Source of the DNA: RGIG4576 sp964613095
Lineage (GTDB): Bacteria; Bacteroidota; Bacteroidia; Bacteroidales; Muribaculaceae
Direction: 5' to 3'
Assembly (NCBI GenBank): GCA_964613095.1
Contig: CAZTFX010000065.1
Coordinates: 1-12,550, forward strand
Length of the DNA stretch: 12,550 bases
How positions within the stretch are numbered: the stretch's first letter is position 1; each line of letters begins with the position of its first letter. Below the pieces are notes generated by a model. The model saw only the letters and a list, made by a program, of their open reading frames with translations, did no database searches and was not told the DNA's origin. This document shows positions 1 through 6,974 of the stretch, piece by piece. Both the position numbers and the translations under genes were made by a program.

Positions 1-593
1 ATTGCAACCTTCCTGAAGAACATCCCGAAAGCTACCACTCTTTCATGTGGAACAACTTCTTCAGCCACATCGACATCAAACCGGAGAATGTAAACATTCT
101 TAACGGTAACGCTGAAGACCTAGAAAAAGAGTGTGCCGACTATGAAGCAAAAATTGCTGCTCGTGGCGGTATTGATTTGTTCATGGGCGGTGTAGGTCCT
201 GACGGACACATTGCGTTCAACGAACCGGGTTCTTCTCTAAGCTCGCTTACTCGTCAAAAAACTCTTACACAAGATACAATCATTGCAAACTCTCGTTTCT
301 TCGATAACGATGTAAACAAAGTGCCTAAGACTGCTCTTACTGTAGGTGTTAAGACTATATGCAACGCTAAGAGTGTACTTCTTCTTGTAAACGGTTACAA
401 CAAAGCTCGCGCTTTGCGTGAAGGTGTAGAAGGTGCAGTTTCTCAACAATGGACAATCACAGCTCTTCAACTTCACCCTAAGGCAATCATCGTGTGCGAT
501 GAAGACGCTTGTGCAGAATTAAAAGTGGGAACTTATCGTTACTTCAAGGATATTGAGAAAGACAATCTTGATCCTGCTACTATCTTGAAATAA
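1..593 (+). CDS. nagB: Glucosamine-6-phosphate deaminase, 3' part (5' end outside window)
   Basis: NagB converts glucosamine-6-phosphate to fructose-6-phosphate and ammonia in the cytoplasm, the last step that brings amino sugars into glycolysis. The reading frame is open from base 3 to the TAA at 591-593, so the gene enters from the left. By comparison with the roughly 266-residue E. coli enzyme, about 75 N-terminal residues are missing. The visible part begins with the segment EEHPESYHSF and includes the family signature GGVGPDGHIAFNEPGSS, which carries the catalytic Asp-x-His pair and downstream Glu. It also has NSRFFDNDV, ALTVGV and the C-terminal LQLHPKAIIVCDE block. An internal ATG at 45 lies inside the conserved core and is not the true start. 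No frameshift is seen. The assignment is made from recalled family sequence and is secure. A hairpin follows 43 bases after the stop codon. Confidence 0.96.
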   Translation, partial: CNLPEEHPESYHSFMWNNFFSHIDIKPENVNILNGNAEDLEKECADYEAKIAARGGIDLFMGGVGPDGHIAFNEPGSSLSSLTRQKTLTQDTIIANSRFFDNDVNKVPKTALTVGVKTICNAKSVLLLVNGYNKARALREGVEGAVSQQWTITALQLHPKAIIVCDEDACAELKVGTYRYFKDIEKDNLDPATILK

Positions 594-635
594 TATCGAG
601 ATTAAATAAACTGTTGATAATTACTGAAAAGACAA

Positions 636-662
636 AAGCCCTGAGCCATTCGCTCGGGGCTT
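636..662. terminator. Probable bidirectional terminator between converging genes
   Basis: The arms AAGCCCTGAGC and GCTCGGGGCTT pair over 11 positions (one G-U) around a five-base loop, CATTC. On the plus strand a modest T-rich run (TCGTTCT) follows, downstream of nagB. Read on the minus strand, the hairpin is followed by TTTTGTCTTTT, a better U-tract, and it lies about 50 bases beyond the stop of the gene at 714-1934. It is the only strong GC-rich hairpin I see in this gap and probably serves both converging units. Confidence 0.8.
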
Positions 663-713
663 CGTTCTATAAGTTTTACCTTTTTGAAAAGAATTATAGT
701 ATCTCCTACTATT

Positions 714-1934
714 TTATACATTCCATGAAACACATATACCAGAACGAGGAAATATTGTACTTTCTGTTTCAAATACACCTTTATTTTTATGAATAGGATA
801 ATCTATATCAGGTATATCAACAGACGCTATAAATTTTATAAAATCAACATCATCCCTTACGTTCTTTATTATTGTCCTATCAAAGCGTATTTCAAATCGA
901 GTTTTATCTATCATTGTATTTGCAAATACACATAGGAATCGACCTTCTTTGGGAGACTTATATTTACATTCTACCCGCCCCCTATATATACATAAACCTT
1001 TATCTTCTTTCAAGCACTTTTTCGGAACAACTGCCCTAAAAATTAAAGCTTCTAATTTCATTATTCCAGTATCATCAAGACCTCTATGTACCTCACAAAT
1101 AATATTATCAAAATTATATCCTTGTATATTCTCTACACTAACTAATTCATTATTATCTCCATATCGCTTAAAATTCCATTCCGGTAATGACATTTTTAAA
1201 CCTAACTCTGTCATTAACGCATCAAGTTTATCTTTCTGAGTACTATCTAATAATTCACTTGTTCCTATAATTTTTTCAATATCAGATATCTGACCTAATA
1301 ATTTTATCTCCTCATGAAAGAAACATTTATTTTTAGACATGTACCTATCTAAAGTGTTGTTTCCAAAAGTAAAACAACAACACATTTCTATTGTATCAGA
1401 CTCAGGCTTAAAATATCTTGTGTATTTTAAATCTTGATCAATAAAATAATAATCTCCACCTCCCGATGTTACCCCTACAACATAATCAAAATCACCTCTT
1501 AAAACGCCCAAATTATATTTTATATATTTACTATAATATGGAGCTAGTTTCGGAGAAAAATGAGATATACTGTTTTCTATTATTTCGGTGACAGTTTTAT
1601 CATCATACATTGTCATTAGACCATCATTATCAAACTCATCTTTTTTAGCTTTTAATAATCCCAATATTCGTTCAGAAATAGCTCTATCATACAATTCTTC
1701 ATTATCCTCTTTTCGTATTATCCTGTTTATTATATATACAGCACATATCGTACATAATGAAAAAGTACAACCAGTTATAAGTTCATATACACAATCATTA
1801 CGAAATTGTTGATTTTCCCAATATAACACAAATACCACTACAACTAAAATAATAGGTAAAACAATAGCACCCGTCAACCAAATATTCTTTATAATCTTTT
1901 TTCTATCTATATAACTTCTTGATTCTTTCTGCAT
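714..1934 (-). CDS. Unrecognised membrane protein: two N-terminal TM helices and a large cytoplasmic domain
   Basis: I do not recognise this 406-residue protein. It starts at ATG 1934. A basic N-terminus (RKKIIK near residue 12) precedes a first membrane helix at about 18-39. A short polar loop (ENQQFRND) follows, then a second helix at about 50-72, closed by RIIRK. The positive-inside rule puts both ends in the cytoplasm and leaves a soluble domain of roughly 330 residues. That domain has a helical, charged stretch (about 78-125), a mixed part with GGGDYY near 158-163 and three consecutive cysteines at 185-187, and a beta-looking C-terminus. No known catalytic motif stands out. By eye its G+C is about 25-35% in sampled lines, against about 40-47% in nagB and ureC, which suggests separate acquisition. 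It lies 44 bases downstream of the dipeptidase gene, with an A/T hairpin between them. A sensor or toxin/defence-type effector anchored by two helices is possible but unsupported. Confidence 0.8.
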   Translation of the reverse strand: MQKESRSYIDRKKIIKNIWLTGAIVLPIILVVVVFVLYWENQQFRNDCVYELITGCTFSLCTICAVYIINRIIRKEDNEELYDRAISERILGLLKAKKDEFDNDGLMTMYDDKTVTEIIENSISHFSPKLAPYYSKYIKYNLGVLRGDFDYVVGVTSGGGDYYFIDQDLKYTRYFKPESDTIEMCCCFTFGNNTLDRYMSKNKCFFHEEIKLLGQISDIEKIIGTSELLDSTQKDKLDALMTELGLKMSLPEWNFKRYGDNNELVSVENIQGYNFDNIICEVHRGLDDTGIMKLEALIFRAVVPKKCLKEDKGLCIYRGRVECKYKSPKEGRFLCVFANTMIDKTRFEIRFDRTIIKNVRDDVDFIKFIASVDIPDIDYPIHKNKGVFETESTIFPRSGICVSWNV

Positions 1935-1950
1935 AGTTTTAAGATTTAAG

Positions 1951-1973
1951 TTATTTTTTGTATTAAAAAATAA
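1951..1973. repeat. A/T-only perfect inverted repeat between two minus-strand genes
   Basis: The arms TTATTTTTT (1951-1959) and AAAAAATAA (1965-1973) are perfect complements around a five-base loop. The repeat sits between the dipeptidase stop and the start of the two-TM protein gene. With only A-T pairs and no U-tract after it on the minus strand, it is not a standard terminator. It may be a weak attenuator or a chance product of AT-rich sequence. Confidence 0.4.
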
Positions 1974-1978
1974 ACAAA

Positions 1979-2608
1979 TTAAAAGTCTAATAATTTAAAT
2001 CTGCTCTTATCTTCTTCTTTTTGATGAATCTGATAATGCCACCATTCATATTTATGTGGTAATAAGCCATATTTCCCCATAATATGATAAAGCAACATTC
2101 TATTAACATACGCCTGTTGTGTTATTCTATTTTCACATACAAGTTCACGTTCATGTCCAACATGAGCTTCTTCACAAAATGCATCAAAATCGGTACCCAT
2201 ATCTACCAACTCTCCATTACCATCACAAATAGATAAATCTATCGCCATTCCATAATTATGAAAACCACCCTTAAATTCCCCATAAGGATTTGCAATATAA
2301 CACTCTTGAGCTGTACCTTTTACAAGGTCAAACATCTCACGCTGTACCCCAATAGGACGAGCTGCATCAAATATCACAATAGTATAATCATCGTTTAAAC
2401 TTTTCAAATATTGATTAGCTTGTACTATTACATTTGCCAACTCCGGAACCGAATAGACTCCTAAATATTCTTTATATAAAACCTTTCCTACAAAATTATT
2501 TGCTGTAGCATATCTTATATCAGTTTTTATTGATGAATCAAGTTCTAGAATATTCACCAAGCCACAATCTAAGAACCTTCTTTGAATATCATTCATTTTA
2601 TAATTCAT
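1979..2608 (-). CDS. D-Ala-D-Ala dipeptidase, VanX/DdpX-like (peptidase family M15D)
   Basis: Zinc peptidases of this family split D-alanyl-D-alanine, either for use of peptidoglycan fragments (DdpX) or, in vancomycin-resistant Gram-positives, to remove the normal dipeptide (VanX). This 209-residue protein, numbered from ATG 2608, shows the family signatures. These are FDAARP with Arg84; the segment GGFHNYGMAIDLS with zinc ligands His117 and Asp124; ELVDMGTDFD; and EWWHYQIH with general base Glu188 and zinc ligand His191. Length and motif order match VanX (about 202 residues). No signal peptide is seen, so a cytoplasmic enzyme is expected. An in-frame TTG lies one codon upstream, but ATG 2608 is preferred: the preceding M48 gene ends TGA within TGATG, so stop and start share one base. 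This indicates translational coupling. No vanH, ligase or VanRS-like gene is present, so a resistance role is not supported. Confidence 0.88.
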   Translation of the reverse strand: MNYKMNDIQRRFLDCGLVNILELDSSIKTDIRYATANNFVGKVLYKEYLGVYSVPELANVIVQANQYLKSLNDDYTIVIFDAARPIGVQREMFDLVKGTAQECYIANPYGEFKGGFHNYGMAIDLSICDGNGELVDMGTDFDAFCEEAHVGHERELVCENRITQQAYVNRMLLYHIMGKYGLLPHKYEWWHYQIHQKEEDKSRFKLLDF

Positions 2609-3396
2609 CAATATTTTTGTTTAATTTCGGGTAGAGCTTTGTTGATATCGTCAATTCTACGACCGTCACTAGGGTGAGTGCTTAAAAATTCAGGGGTAGT
2701 TCCTCCCTGTGCCGACATCTTCTTCCAGAATGTAACAGCAGCATCAGGATTATATCCTGCCATTTTCATAAAAACAAGCCCCATATAATCGGCTTCACTT
2801 TCATGCTTACGAGAAAACGGCAACATTACTCCATATTGAGTTCCAAGCCCATATACAGTACCGGCTATCTGTTGTGTCACAGCACTTTTCTTTGACAAAG
2901 CAACCGACAAAGCTTGAGAACCATAGGACGCTAACACTTGCTGGCTCATGCGCTCATTGCTATGCTTTGCTACAGCATGTGCTACTTCATGACCCACAAT
3001 TACAGCCAATTCATCTTCGCTTGACACTAGTTTCATTATACCCTCATACACTACAATTTTACCGCCGGGCATGCAGAAAGCATTTACTTCATCACTTTGC
3101 ACAAGATTAAATTCCCAACTATAATTCTTGATTTCACTCTCAAGTCCATTTGTACGAAGATATTGCTCGGTTGCTGCCGCTATTTTTTTACCTACTCGTG
3201 TAACCATCGCAGTTTGAGTTTTATTGGTAGATTTTTTTGCTGTTTTCATATAATCACCATACTGGGTAAGACTTGAAGCCAACACTTCACTATCACTCAC
3301 CAAATTCAACTGATTACGTCCCGTTACAGCGACAGTACTGCAACTTCCCAATAACATCAAACCTATAAAGACATATAAAAATACCGATTTTCTCAT
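2608..3396 (-). CDS. M48-family zinc metalloprotease, lipoprotein (LoiP/BepA-like)
   Basis: This is a predicted periplasmic, membrane-anchored protease that probably degrades misfolded outer-membrane proteins, as LoiP and BepA do in E. coli. It has 262 residues from ATG 3396. An in-frame TTG eight codons upstream is rejected because the ATG gives a proper lipoprotein signal: MRKS, a hydrophobic stretch and lipobox LGSC with Cys19. The catalytic domain shows HEVAHAVAKH (His136, Glu137, His140) and KHESEADYMGL (third zinc ligand most likely Glu201 by alignment with the family), then the C-terminal STHPSDGRRIDDI block with His241. BepA has its zinc ligands at very similar positions, but the TPR half of BepA is absent, so this is a short, catalytic-domain-only member. 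It follows the barrel-protein gene by 20 bases and is coupled to the dipeptidase gene. The next gene upstream encodes a likely outer-membrane barrel, a possible client or partner (inference). Confidence 0.93.
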   Translation of the reverse strand: MRKSVFLYVFIGLMLLGSCSTVAVTGRNQLNLVSDSEVLASSLTQYGDYMKTAKKSTNKTQTAMVTRVGKKIAAATEQYLRTNGLESEIKNYSWEFNLVQSDEVNAFCMPGGKIVVYEGIMKLVSSEDELAVIVGHEVAHAVAKHSNERMSQQVLASYGSQALSVALSKKSAVTQQIAGTVYGLGTQYGVMLPFSRKHESEADYMGLVFMKMAGYNPDAAVTFWKKMSAQGGTTPEFLSTHPSDGRRIDDINKALPEIKQKY

Positions 3397-3416
3397 ATTT
3401 ATATAAAATCTAATTA

Positions 3417-4496
3417 TCAATAATTATTACGTAGCCATTCGGCATGAGAAGTCTTATCATTACGAGACTTCCATAATTTATTGTCGATATATACACGCAA
3501 TTTCAACTGTTGCCATAATCCAAATGCTTCTTCGGTATAATGAAACACAAGTGACGCTTCGAGATTCACAAAACGATTACGTATAAAATGAAAATTCACA
3601 TCGGTTCGGCTGTACAATGGTGCTTGAAAATATGGATCACCCATATTAAGTAATGCGCCAAACATAGGATAAAGAGGCATTATACCTTTTCCTGCAAAGA
3701 ATGTTTCTTTTATACTTATACGTTTCTTCTCGGCTATTGCATTCACAAGTAATCCTGCACGATTTTGCCATCCACCCACTAATCTGGAACGTTGAAGTGA
3801 AACTAATGCTCCGGTTTTTATGACAAGGCTGTCAAGTGCGGTTGCCGAAGACAAATTAAGCCCCACATACGGATTTACCATAATATCATCATTCACGCCT
3901 TCACCTTCGGGGGCATTATCTCGTTTAGCCAAATGATTGATCTGAGCATGACCTCCCAAAAGAAATGCTCCACGCGGATTCCATTGTCCGTTAAAATTAA
4001 TATTAAACGCTTCTCGTTTGGATTCACTTTGTTGACTACGCCAATCCAGCGACAATTCGGCATAACCTCGAGGTTTCACGTATTGTATCAATAATCCACG
4101 TACATTAGGTTGATTATAAGCAATCGAGTCACTCAACAAGAATGTAGGTAGAGCCTCAACAAACTGAGAACGAGGGAAAACACCAAAACTTACACGCAAA
4201 TCTTTATCATTATATTGATAATATACCGTAGGTTTCACTTTATGACGTTCCCAATCATCTCCACAAGGCTGAATCCACGATAGTCCACCGGCAATTTTAT
4301 GAGTTCCGTTCATCATCGTTAATCCCACTTCAGGCGATACACGGGTGAGGAATATGGTCCCGTTCCCCGAATAAAATTTATCACCCTCACGATTGTCGAA
4401 AACAGTATTTACATCCACACTCCAAGTTACACCTTGTGCCATTGTAATAACAGCACAAACCAACATAGAGAGTAATATATTAAGACGCTTACGCAT
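3417..4496 (-). CDS. Predicted outer-membrane beta-barrel protein, unrecognised family
   Basis: I cannot name this 359-residue protein. It begins with a clear Sec signal (MRKRLNILLSMLVCAVITMA, likely cut after Ala20). The mature part alternates polar and hydrophobic residues in strand-length stretches rich in aromatic and glycine residues, for example VKPTVYYQYNDKDLRVSFGVF and the C-terminal NFHFIRNRFVNLEASLVFHY. Strand-like stretches are separated by charged turns, the pattern of an outer-membrane barrel of about 14-16 strands (rough estimate). It ends in Tyr, not the usual terminal Phe, with a hydrophilic tail (LWKSRNDKTSHAEW) after the last strand. Its ATG overlaps the end of gltX by eight bases, which implies co-transcription and coupling with that gene. 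An M48 protease lipoprotein follows. A porin-like or surface-assembly role is possible, but no binding motif supports a specific one. Confidence 0.8.
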   Translation of the reverse strand: MRKRLNILLSMLVCAVITMAQGVTWSVDVNTVFDNREGDKFYSGNGTIFLTRVSPEVGLTMMNGTHKIAGGLSWIQPCGDDWERHKVKPTVYYQYNDKDLRVSFGVFPRSQFVEALPTFLLSDSIAYNQPNVRGLLIQYVKPRGYAELSLDWRSQQSESKREAFNINFNGQWNPRGAFLLGGHAQINHLAKRDNAPEGEGVNDDIMVNPYVGLNLSSATALDSLVIKTGALVSLQRSRLVGGWQNRAGLLVNAIAEKKRISIKETFFAGKGIMPLYPMFGALLNMGDPYFQAPLYSRTDVNFHFIRNRFVNLEASLVFHYTEEAFGLWQQLKLRVYIDNKLWKSRNDKTSHAEWLRNNY

Positions 4497-6018
4497 TTGT
4501 TGTACTTATTTTCTCTATTCCGGCTTTTATACGCTTAATTGTTTCTTCTTTACCGATAAGCTCGGTTATATCAAACATGTGAGGACCTTTACATTCTCCT
4601 ACCACGGTCAAACGGAATGCATTCATCACATTACCCATGTGATATCCTTTTTCTGTTATCCAACCTATTACAATATCTTCGGCAGGCTTACTTGAGAAAT
4701 CGGCAATTTCTTCAAGTACATGAACTAATTCAGTAAGTATGGCAGGTGTATCTTCTTTCCAACGTTTATTCACATCTTTTTCGGCAAATACGGTAGGAGC
4801 AACGAAAAAGAATGAGGATTGTTCCCAGAAATCTTTTACAAATGAGATTCTACCTTTAACCAAAGACACAACCTTAGTCAAAAAACTATCACTATACTTT
4901 ACAACTTCAATACCCTTTTCTGCCAAAACAGGTTTAAACAATTCGGCAAGTTTTTCATCAGGCATATTGATAAGATATTCATGATTGAACCAGATAGCTT
5001 TCTCGTAATTGAAACGCGCACCACTCTTTGAGCAATGTTCAAAAGAGAATTCCTTAATCATATCATCCATAGAAAGGATTTCACGGTCATCGCCCGGATT
5101 CCAGCCTAAAAGTCCCACAAAGTTTACAACGGCTTCAGGCAAAAATCCTTGTTCACGGAAACCAGCCCAAATGTCCTCATTGTCTTTCCATTCCATAGGG
5201 AATACAGGAAAACCAAGTTTTTTTCCATCACGTTTACTTAATTTACCTTTTCCGGTAGGTTTAAGAAGCAAGGGTAAATGAACAAATTGCGGCATTGTAT
5301 CCTTCCAACCGAAAGCCTCATATAGCAACACATGCAATGGAGCCGACGGTAACCATTCTTCTCCACGAATCACATGCGACACTTCCATCAAGTGGTCATC
5401 TACAATATTGGCAAGATGATAAGTAGGAAGGTCATCGGCACTCTTATAAAGTACTTTATCATCAAGAATAGATGAATTTATGACAACCTTACCACGTATA
5501 AGGTCATCAACCTCAACATCAATATTAGGTTCTATTTTGAAACGCACTACATACTTTTCCCCTCCATCTATGAGAGATTTTACCTCATCGGCAGACATAG
5601 ACAAGGAGTTACGCATTCCCATGCGAGTAGAAGCGTCATATTGGAAGTTTTGAACTTCAGCACGCTTTGCTTCAAGTTCTTCAGGCGTATCAAATGCAAT
5701 GTAAGCTTTACCTTCATCCAAAAGTTGTTTTACATGAGTACGATAAATATCTCGGCGTTCACTTTGCTTATAAGGTCCATAGTTTCCACCTTCATGTACA
5801 CCTTCATCGATTCCAATACCAAGCCATGATAAAGCTTCATTAATATATTCTTCGGCTCCGGGTACAAAACGAGTTGAATCGGTATCTTCTATACGAAGAA
5901 TCATATCACCACCATTTTGACGTGCAAACAAATAATTATATAATGCAGTGCGGACACCACCTATATGTAAAGCTCCTGTTGGAGATGGAGCAAATCGAAC
6001 TCTTACTTTTCTAGCCAT
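4489..6018 (-). CDS. gltX: Glutamyl-tRNA synthetase
   Basis: GltX charges tRNA(Glu) with glutamate in the cytoplasm. The 509-residue protein has the class I catalytic signatures: RFAPSPTGALHIGG near residues 8-21 (the HIGH motif) and KLSKRDG at 259-265 (the KMSKS motif). Between them are RIEDTD (42-47), with the segment around GPYKQSER at 81-88, and the block HVIRGEEWLPSAPLH near 215-229, all typical of GluRS. The C-terminal half is the helical anticodon-binding domain. No cysteine zinc cluster is seen in the insertion near residues 105-130, as in many GluRS proteins. The start is ATG 6018, about 30 bases downstream of a TAnnTTTG element. It is probably the first gene of the minus-strand operon, since its stop overlaps the barrel-protein start by eight bases. 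Length and motifs are normal, with no sign of damage. Confidence 0.97.
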   Translation of the reverse strand: MARKVRVRFAPSPTGALHIGGVRTALYNYLFARQNGGDMILRIEDTDSTRFVPGAEEYINEALSWLGIGIDEGVHEGGNYGPYKQSERRDIYRTHVKQLLDEGKAYIAFDTPEELEAKRAEVQNFQYDASTRMGMRNSLSMSADEVKSLIDGGEKYVVRFKIEPNIDVEVDDLIRGKVVINSSILDDKVLYKSADDLPTYHLANIVDDHLMEVSHVIRGEEWLPSAPLHVLLYEAFGWKDTMPQFVHLPLLLKPTGKGKLSKRDGKKLGFPVFPMEWKDNEDIWAGFREQGFLPEAVVNFVGLLGWNPGDDREILSMDDMIKEFSFEHCSKSGARFNYEKAIWFNHEYLINMPDEKLAELFKPVLAEKGIEVVKYSDSFLTKVVSLVKGRISFVKDFWEQSSFFFVAPTVFAEKDVNKRWKEDTPAILTELVHVLEEIADFSSKPAEDIVIGWITEKGYHMGNVMNAFRLTVVGECKGPHMFDITELIGKEETIKRIKAGIEKISTTNA

Positions 6019-6047
6019 AATATGTCTGTTTAATCATTTTTCAGCTA

Positions 6048-6055
6048 CAAAGTTA
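6048..6055 (-). promoter_or_regulatory. Bacteroidetes -7 element upstream of gltX
   Basis: The minus strand reads TAACTTTG here, an exact match to the Bacteroidetes primary sigma -7 consensus TAnnTTTG. It lies about 30 bases upstream of the gltX ATG, so a short leader is expected. A -33 TTTG at the usual distance is not clear; the nearest resemblance is TGTTG at 6079-6083, slightly too far away. Confidence 0.6.
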
Positions 6056-6067
6056 CGATTTTTATCC

Positions 6068-6098
6068 TTTATACATAACAACAGGTATAATATATTTC
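6068..6098 (+). promoter_or_regulatory. Weak candidate promoter for the urease operon
   Basis: TTTA at 6068-6071 and TATATTTC at 6091-6098 are spaced by 19 bases. Each has one mismatch to the Bacteroidetes -33 (TTTG) and -7 (TAnnTTTG) elements. Transcription would start near 6105, giving a leader of about 95 bases before ureA. No TTTG occurs on the plus strand in the 180-base gap 6019-6198, so no better match exists. A regulated promoter or an alternative sigma factor is possible. I see no gene in this gap. Confidence 0.3.
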
Positions 6099-6198
6099 AC
6101 ATCAAGAACAATTAGGAATACAAGAATTGTAGCATTTCCTCACAAACTTTTTATCAAACTTAATGTTATATGAATAGTTAATTTAAAACACATATATT

Positions 6199-6501
6199 AT
6201 GCATTTAACACCTAGAGAACACGACAAAGTATTGCTTCTCACTATGGGAATGATAGCTGAACGACGATTGAAAAAAGGATTAAAGCTGAATTACCCCGAA
6301 GCAGTAGCATATATTACTTCCAATGCGCTGGAAGGTGCCAGAGAAGGGAAAACAGTAGAAGAGGTTATGAACATAGCCTCCAACGTTTTAAAGAAAGAAC
6401 AAGTTATGGAAGGCGTTGCCGACATGGTAACATTACTGCAAGTTGAAGCTGTCTTTACCGACGGAACACGACTGGTAAGCATACATAGCCCTATTAAATA
6501 A
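6199..6501 (+). CDS. ureA: Urease gamma subunit
   Basis: This is the smallest structural subunit of the nickel urease, which hydrolyses urea to ammonia and carbamate. UreA packs against UreB and UreC in the (ABC)3 assembly and has no active-site residues of its own. The 100-residue protein matches the Klebsiella UreA length and pattern: MHLTPREHDKVLLL at the start, AERRLKKGLKLNYPEAVAYI, EGAREGKTVEE, EQVMEGVADM and the C-terminal QVEAVFTDGTRLVSIHSPI. ATG 6199 is chosen because it begins the conserved helix at the usual position. It is the first gene of the urease operon, and ureB follows 30 bases later. Gamma and beta subunits are separate genes here, unlike the fused form of Helicobacter. Confidence 0.98.
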   Translation: MHLTPREHDKVLLLTMGMIAERRLKKGLKLNYPEAVAYITSNALEGAREGKTVEEVMNIASNVLKKEQVMEGVADMVTLLQVEAVFTDGTRLVSIHSPIK

Positions 6502-6531
6502 TAATTATAAACTATTTTAAAGACAATAATT

Positions 6532-6960
6532 ATGGATAAAAACATAACCAAAGGATTTATACCAGAAACCTATGTACCCATAGGAGGTGCAATACTCAGG
6601 AAAGAACCCATAGAGTATAATGCGGGAAGACATACCGAAAAAATAAAAGTACATAATACAGGAGATCGGCCCATTCAAGTAGGTTCTCATTTTCATTTTT
6701 TCGAAGCTAATCGTTATTTGGAATTTGACCGTCCGGCGGCGTTTGGATGTCACCTCAATATTCCGGCAACATCAGCTATAAGATTTGAACCGGGAGAAGA
6801 AAAAGAAGTTGAGGTGGTTAATTTCGGAGGGAAACAGCGTGTTGTAGGGTTTAATGACCTTACTAATGGCTATACAGGCGGTCAAGATACCCCTACTTTC
6901 TATCCAAAACAAATCAGTTCGATGAGACGCATGACAATTTATGGATTCAAGTCAAATTAA
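6532..6960 (+). CDS. ureB: Urease beta subunit, with extended ends
   Basis: UreB is the second small structural subunit and helps hold UreC in the trimer. The core is clear: PIGGAILRKEPIEYNAGR, then HNTGDRPIQVGSHFHFFEAN at about 41-60, LEFDRPAAFGCHLNIPA, and RFEPGEEKEVEVVNFGG. Klebsiella UreB has 106 residues, and this one has 142. About nine extra residues lie at the N-terminus (MDKNITKGF) and roughly 28 at the C-terminus after GFNDLTNGYTGG (from about residue 115), the latter basic and aromatic (FYPKQISSMRRMTIYGFKSN). Longer UreB tails are known in some lineages, so this may be a clade trait. The gene starts at ATG 6532 and ends 14 bases before ureC, consistent with one transcript. Confidence 0.97.
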   Translation: MDKNITKGFIPETYVPIGGAILRKEPIEYNAGRHTEKIKVHNTGDRPIQVGSHFHFFEANRYLEFDRPAAFGCHLNIPATSAIRFEPGEEKEVEVVNFGGKQRVVGFNDLTNGYTGGQDTPTFYPKQISSMRRMTIYGFKSN

Positions 6961-6974
6961 AATCACACATAACT

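Noticed and set aside
614..796. A 60-codon plus-strand open frame after nagB
   Set aside because: It runs through the terminator hairpin and into the 3' end of the opposing gene; composition looks random.
949..1239. Plus-strand open frame opposite the two-TM protein gene
   Set aside because: It is antisense to a longer frame with signal for membrane helices, and it has no recognisable features.
1979..2608. Possible vancomycin resistance gene (vanX)
   Set aside because: No vanH, D-Ala-D-Lac ligase or VanRS genes are nearby, and Gram-negative outer membranes already exclude glycopeptides; a dipeptide turnover role is more likely.
3394..3420. TTG start for the M48 protease giving eight more residues
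   Set aside because: The in-frame ATG 3396 gives a normal lipoprotein signal peptide and avoids overlap with the upstream gene.
6167..6196. Inverted repeat TATATG/CATATA upstream of ureA as an operator
   Set aside because: The arms are six bases, almost all A/T, 18 bases apart, and the right arm abuts the start codon; expected by chance in such sequence.
6019..6198. NikR-type nickel operator
   Set aside because: I looked for a GTATGA...TCATAC-like palindrome and found none.
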